Source: Actinomycetes bacterium
GTDB lineage: Bacteria > Actinomycetota > Acidimicrobiia > Acidimicrobiales > Palsa-688
NCBI GenBank assembly: GCA_021787365.1
Contig: JAJYMB010000074.1
Coordinates: 1 to 49,035 of the forward strand
DNA: 49,035 bases
Direction: 5' to 3'
Part shown: positions 16,639-24,938 of the stretch, piece after piece
How the letters are laid out: the number at the start of each line of letters is the position of its first letter
Numbering within the stretch: the stretch's first letter is position 1
Translations under genes and position numbers: made by a program
Notes under the pieces: model-generated
What the model saw: only the letters and a program-made list of their open reading frames with translations
Told to the model about the DNA's origin: nothing
Database searches by the model: none

Positions 16639-17820
16639 ATGACAATACTGGCGAAAGACAACAAGCACCGGCAAGGGCTCACAGGCCCGAAACGTCCGCG
16701 GCGCCGAGGGCCGATCAGCACCGCGGGGACCAGCTTCTTGGTGGCCACCATGGCACTCCTCGGGAGCGTGGGTACCGCCAAAGCAGCAACAGCCAGGGCA
16801 TCAACCAACAAGTCGTCTGTCTACCCCGCAGGTACGGTTGCGGAACTGTTCCCAGACAACACGACGCCGCGGTGGATGACCGAGGACGCACCGGACTTCA
16901 AGGCATGGATGCACAAACTCGACCCCCACGCCAAGGTCATAATCGACGTGGCTGACGAGTCCGCGTCTACGCAGCTGACCCAGGCTCAGGCGGCCCTAAC
17001 AGAGGGGGCCAAGGTCTTGGTCGTGATTGCTGTGGATAGCGTAGCAGCCGCCAAGATCGTGACGGACGCTCAAGCCGACCACGTCCCCGTCATTGCATAT
17101 ACCAGGGAGATCTACAATGCGCCCGTCAAGTACATGACCGGCGACAACCCGTACGAGATCGGTATGACTTTGGGCAATTGGATCATCGCCCACACCAAGA
17201 CTGGCGACCGCATAGCAGTGATAGCCGGTTCACCGACGGACTCCTTCGCCCACTTGGAGTACAGCGGGTACATGAAGGTGCTTGGTCCCATCTTCAAGTC
17301 TGGAGCGCGAAAGGAAGTGGGCCCAGTGTGGACGCCCGAGTGGGACACATCAGCTGCGCACTCAGAAATGGCGGCGTTCCTCACCGAGACCCACAACAAT
17401 ATCCAGGCCGTACTGGCCAGCAACGACTCGACGGCAGAGGGCGCCATCGCAGCCCTACAAAGTGTCGGCCTGGCCGGGAAGATCCCTGTGACCGGGATCG
17501 ACGCCACGCTCGCTTCGGACCAGCTGATCCTGAAGGGTTTGCAGAGCATGAGCGTATACCGTCCGATCAACGAGGAAGCGCACTTAACGGCGGAACTGGT
17601 TGTCGACTTGTTCAAGCACCAGGCGCCGCCAAAGGGCTTCTTCAACGGGAGTGTCAACAACAAATATGGCCCCCATGGTGTCTCTAGGATCATCCCGCTG
17701 GCAGGCGTCCCCGAGACCGTGATCACAGCTGCGAATATGGGCCAGCTCGTGAAGGACCACGTGTATACCAAGGCCCAGCTGTGCAAGGGCATCCCGAGTA
17801 CGGTTGCCTTCTGCAAGTGA
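16639..17820 (+). CDS. Sugar ABC transporter substrate-binding protein (XylF/RbsB-like)
   Basis: A 393-residue secreted binding protein. A long twin-basic N-region (KRPRRRG) precedes a hydrophobic core (FLVATMALLGSV) and an AKA-type cleavage site near residue 49. The mature part has periplasmic-binding-protein type 1 features: KVIIDVADESASTQLTQAQAAL, VIAVDSVAAAKIV, VPVIAYTREI, AVLASNDSTAEGAIAAL and VTGIDATLASDQLILKGLQSMSVYRP. These are close to the D-xylose-binding group. A good ribosome site (AGGAGAGAAAAT) precedes the ATG, and the same 12 bases GGAGAGAAAATA also occur at 16587-16598. It captures the imported sugar for the two ATPases and permease downstream. Confidence 0.9.
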   Translation: MTILAKDNKHRQGLTGPKRPRRRGPISTAGTSFLVATMALLGSVGTAKAATARASTNKSSVYPAGTVAELFPDNTTPRWMTEDAPDFKAWMHKLDPHAKVIIDVADESASTQLTQAQAALTEGAKVLVVIAVDSVAAAKIVTDAQADHVPVIAYTREIYNAPVKYMTGDNPYEIGMTLGNWIIAHTKTGDRIAVIAGSPTDSFAHLEYSGYMKVLGPIFKSGARKEVGPVWTPEWDTSAAHSEMAAFLTETHNNIQAVLASNDSTAEGAIAALQSVGLAGKIPVTGIDATLASDQLILKGLQSMSVYRPINEEAHLTAELVVDLFKHQAPPKGFFNGSVNNKYGPHGVSRIIPLAGVPETVITAANMGQLVKDHVYTKAQLCKGIPSTVAFCK

Positions 17821-17881
17821 GGGTGTTGGCAAGCCGGCAACGGGCTGCCCATTGGGTGAAAAAGTGCAGGGGAGCCGGCCC

Positions 17882-18697
17882 GTGTTGATACGAGCTTCAA
17901 GCCGCCGCTTCTCGAAGCGGCGGCTTACCCGTCCTGCGGAAGAGAGCCAGGGTGGCAGCGAAGTGTTACGTGCCGTGGACGTAAGCAAGTCTTATGGCGG
18001 TGTGGTGGCACTGGACGGCGTGACGGTCTCGGTCTGCCGGGGGGAAGTGCTTGCCCTAGTTGGTGACAATGGTGCCGGCAAGAGCACGTTGGTAAAGATC
18101 GTCTCGGGCGTCGTTCGGGCGGATAAGGCCGAGTTGTACGTGTTAGGTAACAGCGTTGACATCGGCTCGCCGGCTGTTGCCCGTTCTCTTGGTATCCGGA
18201 CCGTCCATCAAGAGCAGAAGCTGGCAGAAAACCTTGACGTAATAGAGAACCTCTTCCTCGGTGAGGAGCTAGCCCGGTGGACAGGGCCGTTGCACATGGT
18301 GGATTTCAACTCTATGGTGCGGCCTACGGAAGTGGCCTTGTCAAAGCTTCGCATTACCACGATCGCGGATATACGCACCCCGGTGGCGCGGCTGTCAGGG
18401 GGTCAGCGCCAAGCGGTTGCCGTCGCCCGGGCAACGCTCGGTCAGTACCGCATTGTGCTGTTGGACGAGCCCACTACCGGTCTCAGTGTGGAGGCTTCCG
18501 CTCGCGTCATGGACATGGTCATGCAACTTCGCGAGGGCGGTTGCGCCGTGGTGCTTGTGTCTCAGAGCATCGAAGAGGTTTTCGAAGTCGCAGACCGGGT
18601 CGCCGTTCTACACCACGGCAGGCTCGCGGGAGTCTTCGCCCGGGCCGAGACCACGCCGGAAGAAGTGGTGACTGCGGTCATGGGAGGACAACTATGA
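17882..18697 (+). CDS. Sugar ABC transporter ATP-binding protein 1 (single domain)
   Basis: About 271 residues forming one ABC ATPase domain of the CUT2 sugar-uptake type. Visible motifs are Walker A GDNGAGKST, Q-loop VHQEQKLAENL, signature LSGGQRQ and Walker B IVLLDEPT. The switch (H-loop) position reads VSQSIEEVF, Gln instead of the usual His. The start is uncertain: GTG 17882 has GGGGAG seven bases upstream, while GTG 17963 would give a shorter protein beginning just before the domain. A perfect 12-bp hairpin (17899-17926) lies near the 5' end. Usually CUT2 ATPases have two fused domains; here they are separate genes. Confidence 0.82.
   Translation: MLIRASSRRFSKRRLTRPAEESQGGSEVLRAVDVSKSYGGVVALDGVTVSVCRGEVLALVGDNGAGKSTLVKIVSGVVRADKAELYVLGNSVDIGSPAVARSLGIRTVHQEQKLAENLDVIENLFLGEELARWTGPLHMVDFNSMVRPTEVALSKLRITTIADIRTPVARLSGGQRQAVAVARATLGQYRIVLLDEPTTGLSVEASARVMDMVMQLREGGCAVVLVSQSIEEVFEVADRVAVLHHGRLAGVFARAETTPEEVVTAVMGGQL
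17899..17926 (+). promoter_or_regulatory. Perfect 12-bp stem-loop after the binding-protein gene
   Basis: AAGCCGCCGCTT (17899-17910), loop CTCG, AAGCGGCGGCTT (17915-17926). There is no T-run, so it is more likely an mRNA-stabilising or attenuating hairpin than a full terminator. It would allow the binding protein to be expressed above the membrane components. Confidence 0.6.
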
Positions 18698-18790
18698 CGT
18701 GGGGGCCTTTAGGCGCCACTTGGGGCCAAGGGGTCGGGCGCCAACCCCCTCCCGAGCGCGGCAGTGACCGCGGTTGAACGGGGGGCGCCA

Positions 18791-19555
18791 ATGCTCGCCC
18801 CAGAGCTGTCGAGGGGCCAAGAAGTGTTGCGCGTCTCGGGTGTGAGGAAGTCTTTTGGTCAGGTTCAGGCACTCGACGGTGTCGATCTGTCGGTCAACCA
18901 CAGTGAGGTAGTGGCGCTGGTTGGCGACAACGGGGCCGGCAAAAGCACGTTCGTGAAGATCGTTTCTGGCGTGATTTCTTTGGATGAGGGTGAGTTGTAC
19001 ATGCATGGCGCCCGCATTGTCGTGCACTCCCCGAGCGACGCGGCCAGGTTGGGCATCCGTACAATCCACCAAGATCTGGGCCTCGCAGACAACCTGGGCA
19101 CTGTAGAGAACCTGTTCCTCGGGCGCGAGTTGTACCGGGGAATGGGGCCTGTGCGCTGGGTTGACTTCGGTGCCATGGGGGAGCGGACGAGGGCCGTGCT
19201 GTCCGATCTCGGCATCGGCAACATCTCGGACATCAACCTGGCGGTGTCCCAGCTCTCAGGAGGGCAGCGCCAGACGGTGGCGGTTGCGCGCGCCACCTTG
19301 GACAATTGCAATATCTTGCTCCTCGACGAGCCCACCGCGTCGCTCGGGCTGCGTGAGGCTCGGCACGTACTGGATCTGATATTGCGGCTCAAGCAACAAG
19401 GAGCAGGCCTGTTGCTCATTAGCCACAACATCCGCCAAGTGTTTGAGGTAGCTGACCGCATCGTGGTCTTGCGCTTGGGAAGGGTGGCAGGCGTCTTCGA
19501 CCGCTCGGAGACAACGCCCGAAGCGGTCGTGAAGGCAATTATGGGGAGGCAATGA
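18791..19555 (+). CDS. Sugar ABC transporter ATP-binding protein 2 (single domain)
   Basis: About 254 residues, a second stand-alone ABC ATPase similar to the preceding one throughout. Walker A is GDNGAGKST, Q-loop IHQDLGLADNL, signature LSGGQRQ, Walker B ILLLDEPT, and the H-loop ISHNIRQVF has the normal His. ATG 18791 follows a GGGGGG run; GTG 18764 is an alternative nine codons upstream. Its stop overlaps the permease start. Together with the first ATPase it probably forms a heterodimer that replaces the fused RbsA/XylG-type protein. Confidence 0.86.
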   Translation: MLAPELSRGQEVLRVSGVRKSFGQVQALDGVDLSVNHSEVVALVGDNGAGKSTFVKIVSGVISLDEGELYMHGARIVVHSPSDAARLGIRTIHQDLGLADNLGTVENLFLGRELYRGMGPVRWVDFGAMGERTRAVLSDLGIGNISDINLAVSQLSGGQRQTVAVARATLDNCNILLLDEPTASLGLREARHVLDLILRLKQQGAGLLLISHNIRQVFEVADRIVVLRLGRVAGVFDRSETTPEAVVKAIMGRQ

Positions 19556-20880
19556 TGAGGTCGGAGGAAAACATCGGCCAACGAGGCGCCGGGGACGTGA
19601 GGGTGGCCGCTGCCCGTGAAGTTAGGGACGGGGGGCAGCGGGGTGCCCAGTTGGAGGAGGGGCAGCGCCAGGCAGGCGCGTCGCGGCCAGGCGGACGCCA
19701 GAGCCGTGTCCCGTCTTGGCTGTCCGCGATCGTAGAGCAGGGTACGGCGATGCCGGCCCTCATTAGCCTCGTGGTCATCGCGGTGTTCTTCGAGATCGAG
19801 TCGCACTACTTCCTCACGGGATCCAACCTGAGCAACCTGGTAGTGCAGACGACGACATTGGTGCCGGTTGCGCTTGGTGAGGTGGGTGTACTCCTGCTCG
19901 CGGAAATCGACCTGTCCCTTGGCTCTATCGTGGGGGCGACCTCAGCGATCCTCGGCGTCATGGTTTCCGAGGTCGGTGTGCCGTGGTGGTTGGGGATGAT
20001 CATTGCCCTGGCCTGCGGTGCTGCCATGGGCGCGTTCCAGGGTGCCTGGATTGCGTTTATCCGTATCCCGTCTTTCGTGGTGACGATCGGAGGATGGCTT
20101 GGCTTCCTCGGGCTGCAACTCTTCATACTGGGGCCTCAGGGTACGCTAAGCATCTTCAACCCTCAGGTGGCCGCTCTGACCGGTTCGTACATACCTGGCG
20201 GTGCCGGCTGGGTCGTCGGGGGAGCCCTGGCTGTTGCCGTGGTCGCGCGCGCATTGTTGCGTTTGCGCGCTGCCGGTGGCCGACGCCGGCTTGGGTCGCT
20301 GACCCTGCCTGCTCTAGCCGCTGCACTGATGGTCGGTGTGGTAGCCGTTCTTAATAGTTACAAGGGCGTACCCACGGCCTTCGTGGTCGTCATGGGCTTG
20401 CTATTCGCCGGATGGTGGATCCTCCAGCACACGCGTCCTGGCCGCAACGTGTTCGCAATCGGGGGCAATCCCGAGCCAGCTCGGCGGGCCGGGATCGGGG
20501 TGAGGCGGATACGTTTCACGGCCTTCGTGATAGCGGGTACGCTGGGGGCAGTTGGTGGGCTCATGGCTGCTTCTTATAACAGTTCGGCAGGGACGCTCAC
20601 TGGGGGCGGGACACTGCTCCTAGAAGCGATCGGGGCGGCGGTCATTGGTGGCACCAGCCTCTTCGGTGGCCAGGGTACCGTGTGGGCAGCGTTATCCGGG
20701 GCGCTCATCATGTCTGCCATAAGCAATGGCCTGGACTTGATGAACGCTTCGTCCCCGGTTAAGTACATGGTGCAAGGTGCTGTCGTTCTGCTTGCAGTCA
20801 CTGTGGACACTCTGCTTCGGAGGCGGGCTGGCCGGTCACGACGACTAGGGGGTATCACGATGAGCGTCGGGGCTCCGTAA
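19552..20880 (+). CDS. Sugar ABC transporter permease (XylH/RbsC-like)
   Basis: A 442-residue polytopic membrane protein of the CUT2 branched family. A charged ~60-residue N-terminus is followed by about ten membrane helices. Conserved stretches include LLAEIDLSLGSIVG, PSFVVTIGGWLGFLG, RPGRNVFAIGGNPEPARRAG (the coupling region) and EAIGAAVIGGTSLFGGQGTVWAALSGA. The start ATG overlaps the ATPase stop (ATGATGA). It is the last gene of the transporter block. Confidence 0.9.
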   Translation: MMRSEENIGQRGAGDVRVAAAREVRDGGQRGAQLEEGQRQAGASRPGGRQSRVPSWLSAIVEQGTAMPALISLVVIAVFFEIESHYFLTGSNLSNLVVQTTTLVPVALGEVGVLLLAEIDLSLGSIVGATSAILGVMVSEVGVPWWLGMIIALACGAAMGAFQGAWIAFIRIPSFVVTIGGWLGFLGLQLFILGPQGTLSIFNPQVAALTGSYIPGGAGWVVGGALAVAVVARALLRLRAAGGRRRLGSLTLPALAAALMVGVVAVLNSYKGVPTAFVVVMGLLFAGWWILQHTRPGRNVFAIGGNPEPARRAGIGVRRIRFTAFVIAGTLGAVGGLMAASYNSSAGTLTGGGTLLLEAIGAAVIGGTSLFGGQGTVWAALSGALIMSAISNGLDLMNASSPVKYMVQGAVVLLAVTVDTLLRRRAGRSRRLGGITMSVGAP

Positions 20881-21010
20881 GACATGGTTGGCCAAGCCGT
20901 AACGGGGACGGCTAATAAGCTCACGACGCTGTTGATGCGTCGCTGGCTCGCCGACGGGGGCAGGACTGGCGAAGGTGCTGGAGCGGCCGCGTCGTTCAGT
21001 GGGTTGAACC

Positions 21011-21023
21011 TAACGTAGCGTTA
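21011..21023. promoter_or_regulatory. Inverted repeat upstream of hydrolase/LacI genes
   Basis: TAACG TAG CGTTA, a perfect 5-bp inverted repeat. Its right half (GTAGCGTTA) is identical to nine bases in the operator candidate at 13946-13962. It is a possible second site for the LacI-family regulator. Confidence 0.35.
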
Positions 21024-21126
21024 AGGGCGTAGGACAAGGCTTGGGCGCCACTGCCGGTGCAAGAAGGGGAGCGGTTCTCTGCGGGTCCCGCCCAAATGAA
21101 GACAGCGGAGAGGAGTGAGTTTTGGG

Positions 21127-21885
21127 GTGGCTGAAGAACCAACATGGACTATCAAAGCGCTCGACACAGGGACTTCGGTCGTGGAAGGCTCGGTCCTCAC
21201 TTACCTGCACCACTGCGGCGAAGCTGTCACGATCCCTCGCGTAATGTGGGTGCTCGAGGGGCCTACGACCATCGTCGTGGACACGAGTGTAAACCCCCAG
21301 GGTAAGCCTAACGAGTTCATGGGCGAGACATTCGAGAGGACCAAGGAGCAGATCCCGGAGAACGCCCTGAGAGCCTCTGGCGTGTCCCCTGGAGACGTCG
21401 AGTTGGTTATACTAACGCACCTGCACTGGGACCATGCAGGCAACTGCGACCTGTTCCCCGAGGCGAGCATCGTCGTGCAGGAAGCGGAAGTTCGTTACGC
21501 TATTGCGCCCGGGCGCTTTTTCAGGCGTGGGTACCTCAGCCCAGAGAGCGGTTGGGGGCTACCACCCCCGTATGTTGTGTCGAACCTGACGACGGTCCGC
21601 GGGGAGCACGAGGTCGCGCCTGGGGTCACCGTCATCCCGGCGCCGGGTCATACCCCTGGTTCGCAGGCGGTCCTTGTCCGGACCCAAGGCGGCACATATT
21701 GTATAGCCGGTGACGCGATGATGACCTACGACAACTTGGAGGAAGATATGCCGCCTGGCTACCACGTGGACGTGGACGCGTCAATGCACTCCCTGGACCT
21801 GCTGCGGTCGCGTGCATCCCGGCTGCTCCCCTCGCATGACTACTCCCTGTTCCAGGAGCGTCCGGTTAGCCTGGTCACACCATGA
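21127..21885 (+). CDS. Metallo-beta-lactamase-fold hydrolase (lactonase-like)
   Basis: A 252-residue MBL-fold enzyme. The dinuclear metal site is visible: THLHWDHAG (H98, H100, D102, H103), APGHTPGSQ (His), IAGDAMM (Asp) and LLPSHDYS (His). The pattern is that of the N-acyl-homoserine lactonase-like subgroup. In a sugar cluster it may open a sugar lactone. GTG 21127 is chosen because AGGAG lies 11 bases upstream; GTG 21115 would add four residues but overlaps that ribosome site. Its stop overlaps the LacI-family start (ATGA). Confidence 0.82.
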   Translation: MAEEPTWTIKALDTGTSVVEGSVLTYLHHCGEAVTIPRVMWVLEGPTTIVVDTSVNPQGKPNEFMGETFERTKEQIPENALRASGVSPGDVELVILTHLHWDHAGNCDLFPEASIVVQEAEVRYAIAPGRFFRRGYLSPESGWGLPPPYVVSNLTTVRGEHEVAPGVTVIPAPGHTPGSQAVLVRTQGGTYCIAGDAMMTYDNLEEDMPPGYHVDVDASMHSLDLLRSRASRLLPSHDYSLFQERPVSLVTP

Positions 21886-23147
21886 CTCCATACGGCCAGG
21901 GGAAGAGGGTTGGCAAGCCGGACGAAGCGTCGGTGCCCGCCGCCACTGGCCTGAGCGATGGGCTAGGGGCCCACGCTCATGACGATCTGCCCCTAAACGT
22001 TGGTGCATCGGGTGCGCCGCCATCGGTCCGGCGCACACGTCGGCGGAGTTCCGGGAAGGCTACCATCGAGGATGTAGCGCGTGCGGCGGGAGTGTCGGTC
22101 ACGACTGTCTCCCGCGTGCTCCGCGACCACGAGGACGTACATACCGAGACGCGAGCGCTGGTGCGCGAGACAATAGAGAAGCTGGGGTACCGACCGTCCC
22201 CTATCGCGCGGGCACTCGTGTCGGGGCAGACGCGTTTGCTGGCGCTGCTGGTCAGCGATATAACAAACCCGTTTTACCCCCAGCTCGCAAAAAGCATCGA
22301 GCGAGAAGCAGCGAGCGCCGGGTACATGGTCGTGATATGCAATACAGATGACCGGGTCGCCGAGACCCGCCGGTCGGTCACCTGCCTTGTCAACCAGGGG
22401 CTGGACGGTGTCATCCACGCGTCCGCGGGACGCGACGAGGCGGCTTTGCTAACGGTGCTGGGAGACCCCCGCCGGGTCGTGTTCACCAATCGGCCCCCAA
22501 AAGCCCGGTCGGTTAGCTGCATTGTCTCGGACAACGCGGGCGGTGCCGCGGCGCTGACCCACCATCTTCTCGAGAAGGGTCACCGGAGAATAGGCTTCAT
22601 AGGAGGGCCGTCTTACGCACGAAACGCAACGGAAAGACTCGACGGCTTCACACGTGCGATGAGGGAGGTCCCTGACGCCGAGCCCTTCGTAACAGAAGGG
22701 GACTTCTCGATTATGAGCGGCGAGACAGCTGTAACGAAATGGCTTGGCTCTAAGTGTGAGCTGACTGCGATCATCGCTGTAAATGACTCCGTGGCAGTTG
22801 GTGCTATGGGCGCACTTGTAAGCCGCGGCTACAAGCTACCGGACGACATGGCGCTTGCCGGGTTCGACGGCACTGACATCGCGGCCTCTCCAGTTGTGCG
22901 GCTGACGACGGTCGACCAGCATGTTGACGAGATGGGGCGCCGTGCGGTCAGGCTCCTTCTTAGACAACTCAGTCAACCAGGGGCGTTCACGCCTTTTAGG
23001 GAAGTGTTGGCGCCGGAACTGCTTGTACGGGATAGCACGAAGGGGACGCCGATAAGAGCGAAATACGTCGGTTTGACGGTGCCGCGGCCTAAGAGCCGTC
23101 GTAGAGTTGTCCCAAGTTCACCGGGGCGCCCGGGTGGCGCGCGGTAG
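21882..23147 (+). CDS. LacI-family transcriptional regulator
   Basis: A 421-residue repressor-type regulator. A ~55-residue extra N-terminus precedes the helix-turn-helix KATIEDVARAAGVSVTTVSR. The hinge region NPFYPQLAKSIEREA and periplasmic-binding-like ligand domain follow (ITNPFY, VVICNTDD, GHRRIGFIGG, ALAGFDGTDIA). A basic ~45-residue tail is unusual. It probably controls the transport/transketolase genes in response to the sugar; palindromic candidate sites are at 13946-13959 and 21011-21023. It is translationally coupled to the hydrolase gene. Confidence 0.9.
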   Translation: MTPYGQGKRVGKPDEASVPAATGLSDGLGAHAHDDLPLNVGASGAPPSVRRTRRRSSGKATIEDVARAAGVSVTTVSRVLRDHEDVHTETRALVRETIEKLGYRPSPIARALVSGQTRLLALLVSDITNPFYPQLAKSIEREAASAGYMVVICNTDDRVAETRRSVTCLVNQGLDGVIHASAGRDEAALLTVLGDPRRVVFTNRPPKARSVSCIVSDNAGGAAALTHHLLEKGHRRIGFIGGPSYARNATERLDGFTRAMREVPDAEPFVTEGDFSIMSGETAVTKWLGSKCELTAIIAVNDSVAVGAMGALVSRGYKLPDDMALAGFDGTDIAASPVVRLTTVDQHVDEMGRRAVRLLLRQLSQPGAFTPFREVLAPELLVRDSTKGTPIRAKYVGLTVPRPKSRRRVVPSSPGRPGGAR

Positions 23148-23574
23148 GCAACAGGGGAGATCTCGCGAACGAGGGCACCTCGTCGCGCGCCCACCCGGCC
23201 GGCGGGTTGCCCCCAGCCCGAGCAGAAGGCGAAGTGCACTGCCTGCTCTCCGAAGTGGGCGGGGGGTCCTTTCCTTCTAGGACTTCCCCACCTAGCCGGT
23301 CCCACGAGGCGCCGTAGTTCGGGTCTTTGTGCAAGCGCCCCCACATCGCCTCGAAGCGCCTACCAACAGCCCCGCATGCCTGCCAAACTGGGCCGAGGGC
23401 GAGCCCGACGCCCCCGAAGGCGAGGCGGAGCGTCTTGGGGGCTGCCGAGCTCACCGTGACCGCGGACGAGGCCGAGGTCGTGAAGGAGGTCGAGCGTGAG
23501 GCCAGGCCGTGGTGGAAGCCCTGGGGACGGAAGGCATGTACACTCAACTAGCACTCATTGTAGGGAGGGTCGCG
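23148..23574. other. Gene-free stretch between the sugar and corrinoid clusters
   Basis: No convincing gene is seen on either strand; open frames here are proline/arginine-rich and match nothing I recognise. It contains a hairpin at 23165-23186 and a TACACT sequence (23539-23544) that might be the -10 box for the methyltransferase operon, without a clear -35. No cobalamin-riboswitch core was recognised. Confidence 0.5.
23165..23186 (+). terminator. Hairpin after the LacI-family gene
   Basis: GCG-A-ACGAGG pairs with CCTCGT-CGC around a 3-base loop, with one bulged A. It begins 18 bp after the stop codon. There is no T-run, so terminator activity is only possible. Confidence 0.35.
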
Positions 23575-24903
23575 ATGGGCACACTTGCTGGGAGCGAGAC
23601 GACCCAGGCGACTAGCTCAGGGCCACGCGCAGGAGCCGCGTTGACCTCTCGGCAACGGGTGGAAAAGGCGCTCGCACACGAAGAACCCGACCGGGTCCCG
23701 CTCGACCTCGGCGGGAGCATGACCACGGGCATTCACGCCAGCGCCCTCTATCGGCTCCGCCAGGGCTTGGGCCTGGAGGCCCCAGGCACGCCGGTCAGGG
23801 TCATCGAGCCCTTCCAGATGCTCGGCGAGGTCGGGCCCGACCTCATCGAGGCCCTCGGCGTGGACGTGGTCGGGGTCAACCGGCTGAACAACATCTTCGG
23901 GTTCCCTAACGAAGATTGGAAACCCTGGACTCTGTTCGACGGGACCCCTGTGCTCGTGCCGGGCCGGTTCAACACCGAGCCCGGCCCCGAAGGCGACATC
24001 CTCATGTACCCCGAGGGGGACCACTCGGTCCCGCCCTCGGCACGCATGCCCAAGGGCGGCTTTTACTTCGACGCCTTGAACCGCCAGGAGCCGCTCGACG
24101 ACGAACACCTCGAGGTCGAGGACAACATGGAGGAGTTCGGCCTCATCAGCGACGCCGACCTCGCCCACGTGGCGCAGGAAGTCGAGCGCCTGTGGCCCAC
24201 GGGCAAGGCCATCCTGCTCAACCTGGGCGACACCGGCTTCGGCGACGTGGCCCTGGTCCCGGCCATGCAGCGCAAGCTTGTAAAGGGCATCCGCGATGTC
24301 GAGGAATGGTACGTGAGCCTTTCCCTTCGCCCGGGCTACGTCCGCGACGTCTTCGAGCGCCAGTGCGAGATCGGGATAGCCAACCTGGCCCGCGCGTACG
24401 AGGTGGTGGGCGACAAAGTAACGGCAGTGTTCGTCACCGGCACCGATTTCGGTGCCCAGCAGGGCCCGCTGGCCTCACCCCGCACTTACCGCAACTTGTT
24501 CGAGCCCTTCCACGCCCGGGTGAACTCCTGGGTCCACGCCCACACCGGCTGGAAGACCTTCATCCACTCCTGCGGTTCGGTCCGGGCCCTTCTCGACGAC
24601 ATCGTGGACGCCGGCTTCGACGCCCTTAACCCCGTGCAGACCTCCGCAGCTGGCATGGGCCCCGAAGACCTGAAGCAAAGCTACGGCGACAGGCTGACTT
24701 TCTGGGGCGGCGGGATCGACACCCAGCGCGTGCTGCCATTCGGCACCCCGGACGAAGTGCGGGCCATGGTGCATGACCGGATGCGCATTTTCGGACGCGG
24801 CGGCGGCTTCGTGTTCAACACCGTCCACAATGTGCAGGCCGGGGTCCCGACCGACAACCTGTTGGCCCTATACCAGGCGGTGGCCGACTTTCGTGCTTAC
24901 TAG
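23575..24903 (+). CDS. UroD-family corrinoid methyltransferase
   Basis: A 442-residue protein of the uroporphyrinogen decarboxylase superfamily, the branch that contains MtaA, MtbA and CmuA methyltransferases. SRQRVEKALAHEEPDRVPLDLGG is the typical N-terminal motif. Zinc ligands are expected in FIHSCGSVRALL (His, Cys). The usual third cysteine near the C-terminus is replaced by FNTVHNVQAGVPTDNL, where His is the likely ligand, as in non-MtaA members. It could transfer the methyl group from the corrinoid protein to a cofactor such as tetrahydrofolate, or demethylate another substrate. ATG 23575 is preceded by AGGGAGG. First gene of the corrinoid cluster. Confidence 0.85.
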   Translation: MGTLAGSETTQATSSGPRAGAALTSRQRVEKALAHEEPDRVPLDLGGSMTTGIHASALYRLRQGLGLEAPGTPVRVIEPFQMLGEVGPDLIEALGVDVVGVNRLNNIFGFPNEDWKPWTLFDGTPVLVPGRFNTEPGPEGDILMYPEGDHSVPPSARMPKGGFYFDALNRQEPLDDEHLEVEDNMEEFGLISDADLAHVAQEVERLWPTGKAILLNLGDTGFGDVALVPAMQRKLVKGIRDVEEWYVSLSLRPGYVRDVFERQCEIGIANLARAYEVVGDKVTAVFVTGTDFGAQQGPLASPRTYRNLFEPFHARVNSWVHAHTGWKTFIHSCGSVRALLDDIVDAGFDALNPVQTSAAGMGPEDLKQSYGDRLTFWGGGIDTQRVLPFGTPDEVRAMVHDRMRIFGRGGGFVFNTVHNVQAGVPTDNLLALYQAVADFRAY

Positions 24904-24938
24904 GGGAGCACACCCCAGACGAGCAAGTAGGAGGAACT

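Noticed and set aside
23089..23547. Minus-strand frame between the LacI and UroD-type genes
   Set aside because: No start signal, no recognisable motif and overlap with the LacI 3' end; treated as non-coding.
23148..23574. Cobalamin riboswitch before the corrinoid operon
   Set aside because: Looked for because the operon is B12-dependent; no conserved B12-box core or pairing pattern was found.
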